Origin: Streptomyces sp. ASQP_92
GTDB taxonomy: Bacteria; Actinomycetota; Actinomycetes; Streptomycetales; Streptomycetaceae
NCBI RefSeq assembly: GCF_025399895.1
Contig: NZ_JAODUA010000001.1
Location: 682,001 to 746,000 of the forward strand
Reading direction: 5' to 3'
DNA: 64,000 nt
Shown here: in pieces, positions 24,418-32,066 of the stretch
Layout of the letters: every line of letters begins with the position of its first letter
How positions within the stretch are numbered: position 1 is the stretch's first letter
The notes under the pieces: generated by a model
Database searches by the model: none
Told to the model about the DNA's origin: nothing
The model's input: only the letters and a program-made list of their open reading frames with translations
Position numbers and translations under genes: made by a program

Positions 24418-24459
24418 TCCCCGGGGGCGCGCTCGGTGAGCGGCGCCCCCGGGGAGTGC
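24414..24459 (+). terminator. 17-bp perfect hairpin after the repeat array
   Basis: 24414-24430 pairs perfectly with 24443-24459 around a 12-nt loop. Very stable, no T-tract. It would end the oxidoreductase transcript. Confidence 0.75.
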
Positions 24460-24599
24460 GCTCCTGCGCACTTCCTGGGTAGGCGGTGAGTGACCCATCG
24501 CACACTCCGCCTCACGGTTTCCGCGATCCGATAAGGTTTTTCCACATCCCGGCGGCCGTGAGGCGCGAGCGGCCGCGTACCCAGGAGGAGCACCCCAGC

Positions 24600-25025
<426 letters not shown>

Positions 25026-25036
25026 CCGGCACCTCG

Positions 25037-25065
25037 AAGGACCGCGCCCCCGCGGCGCGGTCCTT
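25037..25065 (+). terminator. Terminator of ohr
   Basis: 12-bp perfect stem (25037-25048 with 25054-25065), 5-nt loop, followed by a single T and GCC. It ends only 16 bp before the start of the next gene, so that gene must have its promoter within or beside the hairpin. Confidence 0.75.
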
Positions 25066-25081
25066 TGCCATGCTGGGCCGC

Positions 25082-26044
25082 ATGACCTTCCCCGAGACAG
25101 TCCCGTACGACCACGGCATGCTCGACACCGGTGACGGCAACCTCGTCCACTGGGAAGTGTGCGGAAACCCCGGGGGAAAGCCCGCCGTCGTGGTGCACGG
25201 CGGTCCGGGCTCCGGGGCGGGTCCTTCCTGGCGCCGCTTCTTCGACCCGGCGCGCTACCGCGTGGTCCTCTTCGACCAGCGGGGCTGCGGCCGCTCCACA
25301 CCGTCCGCGGGCGAGGCGACGACCGGCCTCGCCACCAACACCACCCACCATCTGATGGCGGACATGGAGCAGGTGCGCGAGCACCTCGGCATAGCCAAGT
25401 GGCTGGTGTTCGGCGGCTCTTGGGGATCCACGCTCGGCCTGGCGTACACGCAGGCGCACCCGGACCGGGTCAGCGAGGTCGTCCTCTTCTCGATCGTGAC
25501 GACCAGCCGCGCCGAAGTGGACTGGATCACCGAGGGGGTCAGGGTCCACTTCCCCGAGGCGTGGGCCGAGTTCCGCGACGCGGCGCGCCCCGGCGAGGGC
25601 GAGCGGCTCGTCGACGCGTACGCCCGGCTGCTCGCCGACCCCGATCCGGCCGTACGCGAGGAGGCCGCCCGGAACTGGTGCCGCTGGGAGGACACCCATG
25701 TGCGGGAACCGGGGGCGCGGCTGCCCGGGCACTTCGGCGACTCGCGGTACGCCGACCCCGCCTTCCGGATGACCTTCGCCCGGCTCGTCACCCACTACTG
25801 GCGCCACGCGGCATGGCTCGAAGAAGGTCAACTCCTCGATGGCGCACGCGAGTTGGGCAGGATTCCCGGCGTGCTGATCACCGGTGGGCAGGACCTCAGC
25901 TCACCGCCCGACCCGGCCCGCGCCCTCGCGGACCGCTGGCCGGGCTGTGAACTGCTGGTGATCGACGACGCGGGCCACGGCCTGGGCCACGCGAGCATGA
26001 GCGCGGCCGCCCAGGACGCGCTCGACCGGTTCGCCCGCTACTGA
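25082..26044 (+). CDS. pip: Prolyl iminopeptidase, alpha/beta hydrolase
   Basis: Removes N-terminal proline from peptides (family S33). 320 residues from ATG 25082 (MTFPETVPYDHG); ATG 25070 is an in-frame alternative. Visible motifs are the oxyanion-hole HGGPGSGAG (about 39), DQRGCGRSTPS (about 66, a proline iminopeptidase signature), nucleophile elbow FGGSWGSTLGLAY (Ser about 114) and the catalytic His in DDAGHGLGH near the C-terminus. There is no RBS, but a CATGCT hexamer at 25069-25074 would put transcription start at the ATG, suggesting a leaderless mRNA. It overlaps the convergent serine hydrolase gene by 7 bp. Confidence 0.88.
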   Translation: MTFPETVPYDHGMLDTGDGNLVHWEVCGNPGGKPAVVVHGGPGSGAGPSWRRFFDPARYRVVLFDQRGCGRSTPSAGEATTGLATNTTHHLMADMEQVREHLGIAKWLVFGGSWGSTLGLAYTQAHPDRVSEVVLFSIVTTSRAEVDWITEGVRVHFPEAWAEFRDAARPGEGERLVDAYARLLADPDPAVREEAARNWCRWEDTHVREPGARLPGHFGDSRYADPAFRMTFARLVTHYWRHAAWLEEGQLLDGARELGRIPGVLITGGQDLSSPPDPARALADRWPGCELLVIDDAGHGLGHASMSAAAQDALDRFARY

Positions 26045-27237
26045 GCGAGGGCCGCGTTGTAGACCGCGCGCGCGAGCCGCTCGTTCTCCGGCGCGGCGCC
26101 ACCCGGGAAGGCGGACCGGCGCCGGGTGTAGCCGTAGGCGAGGCCCGAGCGCGGGTCGCCGAAGGCGAGCGACCCGGCGGCGCCGCTGTGCCCGAAGGTG
26201 TCCGCGCCCAGCGACGGGTAGCCGACACCGACCGCCTCGAAGCCGAGGGCGAAGGCCGTCGGGACACCCACGACCAGATCGGTGCCGAAGGAGTGGACAC
26301 GGGCGAACTCGGCGACGGTCTCCGGCTTCAGAAGCGGGCCCTGGCCGTTGAAGTCGCCGAGGACCGCCGCGTACAACCCGGCGATGCCGCGCGCGTTGCC
26401 CGTGCCGCCGATGGAGGCGGGGCTCTTGGTGAGCGAGGCCGGGGAGTTGACGAAGTCCACCAGGTCGAAGGACGGGTCCGCGCTCCTGTTGAACGCGATC
26501 GCCAAACGGTTGTAGCGCCCGCTCGCCCGTGCGGCGAGCGCGGCCCGCTGCTCGGGCGTCGGCAGCATCGGCAGCACATCGCGGTGGCGGGCCCGCTCGG
26601 CCTCGGGCAGGCCGAGGAAGAAGTCCAGGCCGTACGGGGCGCGTACGCGCTCCTCGAAGATCTCCTGGATGGTGCGGCCGGTGACCCGCCGCACCACCTC
26701 GCCGGTGAGCGCGCCGATCGCCAGCGCGTGGTAGCCGTGGCCCGCGCCGGGCTGCCAGAACGGCCGCTGGGCGGCGAGCCGTTCGGCGATCACCGGGTCG
26801 TCGGCCAGCTCCTCGCCGCTGAATCCGGTGTCCGAACCGATGACGCCGGAGCGGTGCGACAAGAGTTCGCGCAGGGTCACCGCGCCCTTGCCGGCGGCCG
26901 CGAACTCGGGCCAGTAGTGGGCGACTTCGCGGTCCAGGTCGAGGACGCCGTCCTGGACGAGCAGCGCCACCACCAGATGGGCGGCGCCCTTGGTGACCGA
27001 GATGACGCCGGTCAGCGACTCCCCGGTGACGTCCCCGGCCCACAGATCGACGACGAGACGGCCGTCCTTGTACGCCGCGAGCTGGGCCGCCGGGTCGTGC
27101 TGCTCACCGCCGACGAACGCCGCGAACTCCTCGCGCACGCTCTCGTACCCCTCGGCCACGGTGCCGTGCACTCCGTCGCCTCTGGTCGTGTCCTCGTCGT
27201 CGCTGGCCGGCGTGTGGGTGGTGAGGTCGCTCGACAT
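26038..27237 (-). CDS. Serine hydrolase, class C beta-lactamase/EstB fold
   Basis: 399 residues. The catalytic SxxK tetrad is SVTKGAAHL (about residue 81). The Tyr motif is GYHALAIGAL (about 162). The third motif is GHSGAAGSLAFG (about 339) in place of KTG, as in esterase-type members such as EstB. There is no signal peptide, so it is likely a cytoplasmic esterase rather than a lactamase or PBP. ATG 27237 is supported by a G-rich RBS about 7 bases upstream. The gene is convergent with pip and the last 7 bp of the two genes overlap, so they may interfere transcriptionally. Confidence 0.85.
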   Translation of the reverse strand: MSSDLTTHTPASDDEDTTRGDGVHGTVAEGYESVREEFAAFVGGEQHDPAAQLAAYKDGRLVVDLWAGDVTGESLTGVISVTKGAAHLVVALLVQDGVLDLDREVAHYWPEFAAAGKGAVTLRELLSHRSGVIGSDTGFSGEELADDPVIAERLAAQRPFWQPGAGHGYHALAIGALTGEVVRRVTGRTIQEIFEERVRAPYGLDFFLGLPEAERARHRDVLPMLPTPEQRAALAARASGRYNRLAIAFNRSADPSFDLVDFVNSPASLTKSPASIGGTGNARGIAGLYAAVLGDFNGQGPLLKPETVAEFARVHSFGTDLVVGVPTAFALGFEAVGVGYPSLGADTFGHSGAAGSLAFGDPRSGLAYGYTRRRSAFPGGAAPENERLARAVYNAALAQ

Positions 27238-27368
27238 GGTGGGTCCCCCCTGGGATCGATGCTGGTGACGTACGCAACCTCAGGGTTAGCGCTTTCCATT
27301 CCTTCAGTACGGAAGATGGGTGGAGGCGGCTTGAATCGACTGGTCGGCGGCCGGATAGGGTCGGTGCC

Positions 27369-28190
27369 ATGCGTGATCTAGGGGCGGGCTTCGGATATCT
27401 GGTCAAGGGACAGCGGTGGGCCGCCGGACACGGCAGGTCGCTCGGCGTCGGGCTGCTGCCCGGCATCATCACGCTGGTCCTGTACGTGGGGGCGCTGGTC
27501 GGACTCGCCTATGGCGCGGACGACTTCGTCGGCTGGGCGACCCCGTTCGCCGACGACTGGTCCTCGCCCTGGCTCGGCCTGTTCCGCGGCTGTCTGACCG
27601 CGCTGGTCTTCGCGCTCGGCCTCTTCCTCGCCGTGATCTCCTTCACCGCCGTGACCCTGCTCGTCGGCCAGCCCTTCTACGAGAAGCTCTCCGCGGACGT
27701 CGACCGGGCCGAGAGCGGCGGCGCGGCCCCCGAGTCGGGCCTCTCGCTGGGGCGCGAACTGTGGATCTCCGCCCGCGACTCCCTGCGCATCCTCGTCAGG
27801 GTCGCGTGCTACGGCGTTCTGCTCTTCGCGCTCGGCTTCGTGCCGGTGATCGGCCAGAGCGTCATTCCGGCCATCGGCTTCTGCGTCACCGGCTTCTTCC
27901 TCACCGAGGAGCTGACGGCGGTCGCCCTGCAACGCCGGGGCATGGAACTGCGGCCCCGCCTGGCGCTGCTGCGCTCGCGCCGCCTGCTGACCCTGGGCTT
28001 CGGCGTGCCGCTCGCCGTCGCCTTCGTCGTCCCGCTGGTCGCCGTCTTCCTGATGCCGGGAGCGGTCGCGGGCGCCACGCTGATGGTGCGGGACCTGCTC
28101 GACGAGCCGGACGCGGACGACGCCCCGCGGAACCCGGACACGGCGAACGGCGACGGCGACACCCCGGCGCCGGCCCCGCCCGCCCTCTGA
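27369..28190 (+). CDS. EI24-domain integral membrane protein (CysZ-like)
   Basis: 273 residues with about four to six hydrophobic segments: GVGLLPGIITLVLYVGALVG (about 23-42), LFRGCLTALVFALGLFLAVI, VACYGVLLFALGFVPVIG and VPLAVAFVVPLVAVFLM. The motif LLVGQPFYEKLSADVD is typical of the EI24/CysZ family, whose E. coli member imports sulfate. In actinobacteria the substrate is unknown. The acidic Pro/Ala-rich C-tail is cytoplasmic. ATG 27369 lacks an SD; a TAGGGT -10-like hexamer 7 bases upstream suggests a leaderless transcript. Confidence 0.82.
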   Translation: MRDLGAGFGYLVKGQRWAAGHGRSLGVGLLPGIITLVLYVGALVGLAYGADDFVGWATPFADDWSSPWLGLFRGCLTALVFALGLFLAVISFTAVTLLVGQPFYEKLSADVDRAESGGAAPESGLSLGRELWISARDSLRILVRVACYGVLLFALGFVPVIGQSVIPAIGFCVTGFFLTEELTAVALQRRGMELRPRLALLRSRRLLTLGFGVPLAVAFVVPLVAVFLMPGAVAGATLMVRDLLDEPDADDAPRNPDTANGDGDTPAPAPPAL

Positions 28191-28215
28191 ACCGCCGGGG
28201 TGCCGCGGCCCGTCG

Positions 28216-29130
28216 TCACCTGGCGGCGACGTCGTCCATCAACTCATGCGCGGAAAGGCGCAGTTGGGCCAGAAAGGCGGACGTGGCCGGGGAGTGGCCG
28301 AGGCCGCGCGGGGTCGCCGCGTAGACCGCGCGGTGGGGCACGTCCTCGGGATGCACCGTGGCCAGCGTGATGTCGGCGCGTACGGAATCGGCGGCGAGCG
28401 CCGGGAGCAGGGTCACCCCGAGGCCCGCCGCGACGAAGCCCTGCTTGGCGATCCAGTCCTGGACGACATACGCGGTACGCGGCCGAAAGCCCGCCTCGGC
28501 GGCGGAGCGCAGCAGGGTGTCCTCGGGGCGCGCCGACCCGGCCACCCACTCCTCGTCGGCGAGCTCGGACAGCCTCAACTGCCCTCTGCCCGCGAGCCGA
28601 TGGCCCTTCGGCAGGGCGACGTACATGGGCTCGTCGAGCAGATGGTGCAGGGTGCAGCCGTCCAGGGCCTGGCCCGCCGTGTCGCTGACCACGGCCACAT
28701 CGAGGTCCCCGGCCGCCAGCAGCCGCAGGTGCTTGGCGGAAGGGCCTTCCGTGCGGGCCACGCTGACCCCCGGCCGCAGCGCGCGGAACGCGGCGAGGGC
28801 GCGGGGGAGCAGCGCCGCGTCGGCCGTCGCGAACGCGCCGATGCGCAGCAGTCCGCCGTCCAGGGTGCGCAGTGCATCGAGTTCCGCGCGGGCCGTCGCG
28901 AGCCGGTCGCGCACCGCCTCGGCGTGCGGGAGCAGCACCCGTCCGGCCTCGGTGAGCCGGACGCCCCGGGGCAGCCGGTCGAAAAGCCGCGTCCCCAACT
29001 CCGCCTCCAGGGACTGCACTTGGCGCGATATCGCCGACTGGGTGTAGCCGAGGGCGGCGGCGGCCGATGTGAAGGAGCGGTCGGCGGCTACCCGCAGGAA
29101 GACCTCGTACAAGCTATGCGTGTGCGGCAT
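28216..29130 (-). CDS. LysR-family transcriptional regulator
   Basis: About 304 residues from ATG 29130 (MPHTHSLYEVF); ATG 29139 and 29148 are in frame. The N-terminal helix-turn-helix AADRSFTSAAAALGYTQSAISRQVQSLEAELG is textbook LysR, followed by LFDRLPRGVRLTEAG and the two-lobed effector-binding domain. It is divergent from the NAD-binding dehydrogenase gene with only about 40-60 bp between the start codons, so it very probably controls that gene with a small-molecule inducer. Its stop lies 25 bp from that of the convergent EI24 gene. Confidence 0.88.
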   Translation of the reverse strand: MPHTHSLYEVFLRVAADRSFTSAAAALGYTQSAISRQVQSLEAELGTRLFDRLPRGVRLTEAGRVLLPHAEAVRDRLATARAELDALRTLDGGLLRIGAFATADAALLPRALAAFRALRPGVSVARTEGPSAKHLRLLAAGDLDVAVVSDTAGQALDGCTLHHLLDEPMYVALPKGHRLAGRGQLRLSELADEEWVAGSARPEDTLLRSAAEAGFRPRTAYVVQDWIAKQGFVAAGLGVTLLPALAADSVRADITLATVHPEDVPHRAVYAATPRGLGHSPATSAFLAQLRLSAHELMDDVAAR

Positions 29131-29188
29131 GGCGTCCATGCTAGACATTCGCTTGTGGCATGGGTGGAGGTCTCATAGCGTCGAAGCC

Positions 29189-29995
29189 ATGACAACGAAG
29201 ATCGCTTTTCTCGGACTCGGCGGCATGGGTACGCCGATGGCCACCCGGCTGCTCGACGCCGGCCACCCGCTGACCGTCTGGAACCGCACGGCCGCCCGGT
29301 CCCAAGGGCTCGCGGCCCGGGGTGCGGCCGTCGCCGCCACTCCCGGCGACGCGGTCCGCTCGGCCGATGTCGTCATCAGCATGCTCGCGGACCCGGGGGC
29401 CGTGGCCGAGGTCGCGGCCGCCGCGGCGCCCCGACTGCGGCCGGGCACCCACTGGATCGAGATGTCGACGATCGGGCCCGACGCCGTGCGGGACCTCGCC
29501 GAACGCCTGCCGACGGGCGTGACACTCCTGGACGCGCCCGTGCTCGGCAGCGTCGACAAGGCGGCCACGGGTGAGCTGGGCATCCTGGTGGGGGGCGACG
29601 CGGACGGCGTCGAGAAGGTGCTCGGCGTGCTGGGTACCGTGACGCGCTGCGGTCCGCCCGGCTCGGCCGCCGCGCTCAAGCTGGTGGTCAACACGGCCCT
29701 CATCGGCGGGGTGGTCGTCGTCGCCGAGGCGCTCGCCCTCGCCGGCCGCCTCGGCGTCCCGGCCGCGACGGCCGAACAGGCCCTGCTGGCAAGCGCGGTG
29801 GGCGGCGCCGCGCGGCGGGCCCTGGCGACCGAGGCGGCCTTCCCCACCGCGCTCGCCGCCAAGGACCTCCACCTCGCCACCGCGACGGCGCCCCTCCCGG
29901 TGCTCGCCGCGGTCCTCGACCGGCTCGGCGCCCACCCCGACCTCGCGGCACACGACCTCGCCCGCGCCGCGGACCGCATCCGCGCCGGGGGGTGA
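29189..29995 (+). CDS. NAD(P)-dependent beta-hydroxyacid dehydrogenase
   Basis: 268 residues from ATG 29189; the open frame extends 40 codons upstream but that region lies in the divergent promoter. It has the Rossmann motif IAFLGLGGMGTPMATRLLDAGHPLTVWNRT (GxGxxG, NADP-favouring Arg), the substrate-binding block LDAPVLGSVDKAATGELGILVGG (usually DAPVSGG), and the catalytic-Lys region AALKLVVNTALIGG with Lys and Asn conserved. Members oxidise 3-hydroxyisobutyrate, tartronate semialdehyde, 6-phosphogluconate relatives, or reduce imines. The specific substrate is unknown; the divergent LysR gene suggests substrate induction. Confidence 0.87.
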   Translation: MTTKIAFLGLGGMGTPMATRLLDAGHPLTVWNRTAARSQGLAARGAAVAATPGDAVRSADVVISMLADPGAVAEVAAAAAPRLRPGTHWIEMSTIGPDAVRDLAERLPTGVTLLDAPVLGSVDKAATGELGILVGGDADGVEKVLGVLGTVTRCGPPGSAAALKLVVNTALIGGVVVVAEALALAGRLGVPAATAEQALLASAVGGAARRALATEAAFPTALAAKDLHLATATAPLPVLAAVLDRLGAHPDLAAHDLARAADRIRAGG

Positions 29996-30022
29996 GCCCG
30001 CTAGGCGCCCGGTCGGCTCGCC

Positions 30023-31270
30023 TTAGCGCGCGGCCACCCGGACGATCGCCCGTATCTGGGCCACGATGTCCAGGCGGTTGCGCACGAACTGGGGGTCCGT
30101 CACCGAACCCGTCGCCGGATCGGTGTTGTCGGGGCCGAACTGAAGCACCGGGGTGTGCACATGGCCGCCCGGGATGGTGAGCCCCAGGCGGTCGCGGAGC
30201 AGGGTGGCCCGGTAGGCGATCTCGTTGGAGAGGTAGTCGCCGCCGCCGCCGGCCCGCGCGGTCGAGCCGGGCGTCGGCCCGTCGGGGCGGTCCACCGGGT
30301 CCGTCGACCCGGCCGGGATCTCGGTGACGTCGGTGTGGTCGTACACCGGGAAGCGGCCGGTCGCGTGCGCCACGATGTCCTGGTACGGGAGTGTCGTGCG
30401 GGTCCACTGGGGCTGTGACGCCGGATCGCTCACCGGGACCGGGCCGGTGCTGGAGGCGTTGTCGTTGTCCGGGAAGCCGCCCCGCCAGGCCCCGTTGAAC
30501 CGCTCCACGTCGATACGGCCGACGCGGCCCTGGCTCACCGTGGTGAAGGCGTCCACCTTCGGCAGCACCGGCGTCAGGGCCCGCTCGACCGCCCCGTCCG
30601 CGAAGTCCTGCCAGCGCACCGGGAACGTCATGGTCTCGATCCGCGCGAGCTGCCCGTCGGCGGTCCGGATCCAGGTGCCGTCCAGGGCCAGCGCGGTCGC
30701 CCCCGAGGGGTTGCTGATCCGGATGTCGCGGTCGAGTGTGAACGGGTCGAAGCCGGTCAGCAGGATCCGCTTGCAGCCGGCGCCGCCGGGGTAGTCGACG
30801 CCGGTCTGTCCGCGCGAGGTCTGTTCCAGACGGTCCAGGAGCGCGGCGCGGTTCTCCTGGGTGAGGGTGAACCGGGGCTGCCAGAGCCGCAGTTCACGGG
30901 TGAGGCCGAGCCTGGCCCAGTACAGCGGGCGGTCGTCGTCGCGGCTCAGGTCGCCGCCGGCGGGGCCCCTGCCCTGCACCCGGTCCACCGCGCGCCGCCA
31001 CAGCCCGCTCCCCTCGCGCTCGACCAGGCGCCGCGCCGCGTCGTAGGAGCGGGCGCCGGCCAGCTCGCGGGCGAACTCCGGGGCCACATCGGCGAATCCG
31101 GCGCGCTTCAGAATCTCCTGGGCCGCCGGCTGGTCCAGCCGCTGCTCCTCCACGGTCGCCGGCCCGGCCCCGGCGGCCGCCTGCGCGGGGGCCGGGGCGA
31201 GCAGCGTGCAGAACGTCATCGCCGCCAGCGCACAGCCGAGCCGCGCCACCCGTACATGTCGTCGCACCAC
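30023..31270 (-). CDS. Secreted pyroglutamyl-peptidase-like protein with Cys-to-Ser change
   Basis: 415 residues with a Sec signal peptide (basic MVRRHVRVARLG, hydrophobic core, cleavage near AQAAAG, about residue 33). An alpha-helical N-terminal domain (about 35-165) precedes a C15-type domain beginning ILLTGFDPF (the GFxPF signature, about 170). The catalytic Glu is kept in GRVGRIDVERFN (about 253) and the His in GGHVHTPVLQFG (about 377), but the nucleophile motif, normally Y/F-x-C-N, reads GDYLSNEIAYR, so Ser replaces Cys. Family C15 enzymes are normally about 210 residues and cytoplasmic. It may act as a serine variant, a binding protein, or be inactive. A linker rich in Gly and Pro precedes the Ser motif. 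Confidence 0.8.
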   Translation of the reverse strand: MVRRHVRVARLGCALAAMTFCTLLAPAPAQAAAGAGPATVEEQRLDQPAAQEILKRAGFADVAPEFARELAGARSYDAARRLVEREGSGLWRRAVDRVQGRGPAGGDLSRDDDRPLYWARLGLTRELRLWQPRFTLTQENRAALLDRLEQTSRGQTGVDYPGGAGCKRILLTGFDPFTLDRDIRISNPSGATALALDGTWIRTADGQLARIETMTFPVRWQDFADGAVERALTPVLPKVDAFTTVSQGRVGRIDVERFNGAWRGGFPDNDNASSTGPVPVSDPASQPQWTRTTLPYQDIVAHATGRFPVYDHTDVTEIPAGSTDPVDRPDGPTPGSTARAGGGGDYLSNEIAYRATLLRDRLGLTIPGGHVHTPVLQFGPDNTDPATGSVTDPQFVRNRLDIVAQIRAIVRVAAR

Positions 31271-31336
31271 AGATCCTTCCGTCGAAGTCCGGTGGCGCCC
31301 AGTATTCGCAAGGAAGTCCCGTGTGAACAGGGGGAC

Positions 31337-31921
31337 TTATGAGCCGTCCGAGCCGTACAGAAGCGTCATGAAATCGCGGAAGGCGCCGGCCATGTCGACC
31401 GCGTCCGGGTCGAGCAGCCACTGGAACTGGAGGCCGTCCATCACCGCCGTGAGCAGCGGCGCGGCCCGCTCGGGGGTGAGGCCGCCGGGCAGCCGGTCGC
31501 CGAACTCGGCGCGCAGCACCCCCACCATCTCCCGGCGCACCTGGGCGTAGCGGCCGGTGAAGAAGGGCCGGGCCGGGTGCTCCTCGGTCACCGACTCGCC
31601 GAGCAGGGCCGAAAAGGTCTGCACGATGCCGGGCCGCATGGCGTTGTACTCGACGAGGGAGGCGAGGAGTTCCAGGCGCCAGCCGTCGGGGGTGGCCCGC
31701 CGGCCCCCCGTGTCCCACTGGTCCCGCTCCTCCAGGACGGCCAGGAGGAGCGCCTCCTTGGTGGGGAAGTAGTGCAGCAGGCCCTGCTGGGTGAGGCCGA
31801 CCCGCTCGGCCACCGCGCCGAGGGAGGAGCCCCGGTAGCCGCGTTCCGCGATGACCTCCAGGGCGGCCCGCAGAATGTCCGCGCGCCGCTCCTCGCTTCT
31901 GGCGCTCCTGGTCCTCGCCAT
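31337..31921 (-). CDS. TetR-family regulator
   Basis: 194 residues from ATG 31921 (MARTRSARSEERRADIL); the frame extends further but that part overlaps the divergent promoter. The helix-turn-helix RGYRGSSLGAVAERVGLTQQGLLHYFPTKEALLLAVL is typical of BetI/TetR_C_6-type regulators. It is divergent from the GH3 beta-glucosidase gene across about 145 bp that contains a TACC-N8-GGTA dyad, so it is probably its repressor, released by a sugar or aglycone ligand. Confidence 0.88.
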   Translation of the reverse strand: MARTRSARSEERRADILRAALEVIAERGYRGSSLGAVAERVGLTQQGLLHYFPTKEALLLAVLEERDQWDTGGRRATPDGWRLELLASLVEYNAMRPGIVQTFSALLGESVTEEHPARPFFTGRYAQVRREMVGVLRAEFGDRLPGGLTPERAAPLLTAVMDGLQFQWLLDPDAVDMAGAFRDFMTLLYGSDGS

Positions 31922-32001
31922 GTCCGCCCCGTTTCCTGCCGTCCGTCGATGTTCCGAGAGGACCGTACGGCATTCGATTATCACGGAAAGATAACTAACC
32001 C

Positions 32002-32017
32002 TACCGCTCTACAGGTA
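32002..32017. promoter_or_regulatory. Candidate operator between TetR and GH3 genes
   Basis: Inverted repeat TACC-N8-GGTA in a locally AT-rich part of the divergent region, about 50 bp before the beta-glucosidase start. It is short, so the assignment rests mostly on position. Confidence 0.35.
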
Positions 32018-32066
32018 AACCGGTCACGATGGTCTCCTCAGCCGACTTCTACGAGGAGGTACGACC

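Noticed and set aside
23186..24505. Minus-strand frame with YGREARGVPTGGRPGEYLRA repeats
   Set aside because: Reads through the 26-bp noncoding array and the oxidoreductase gene in reverse; no family resemblance or RBS.
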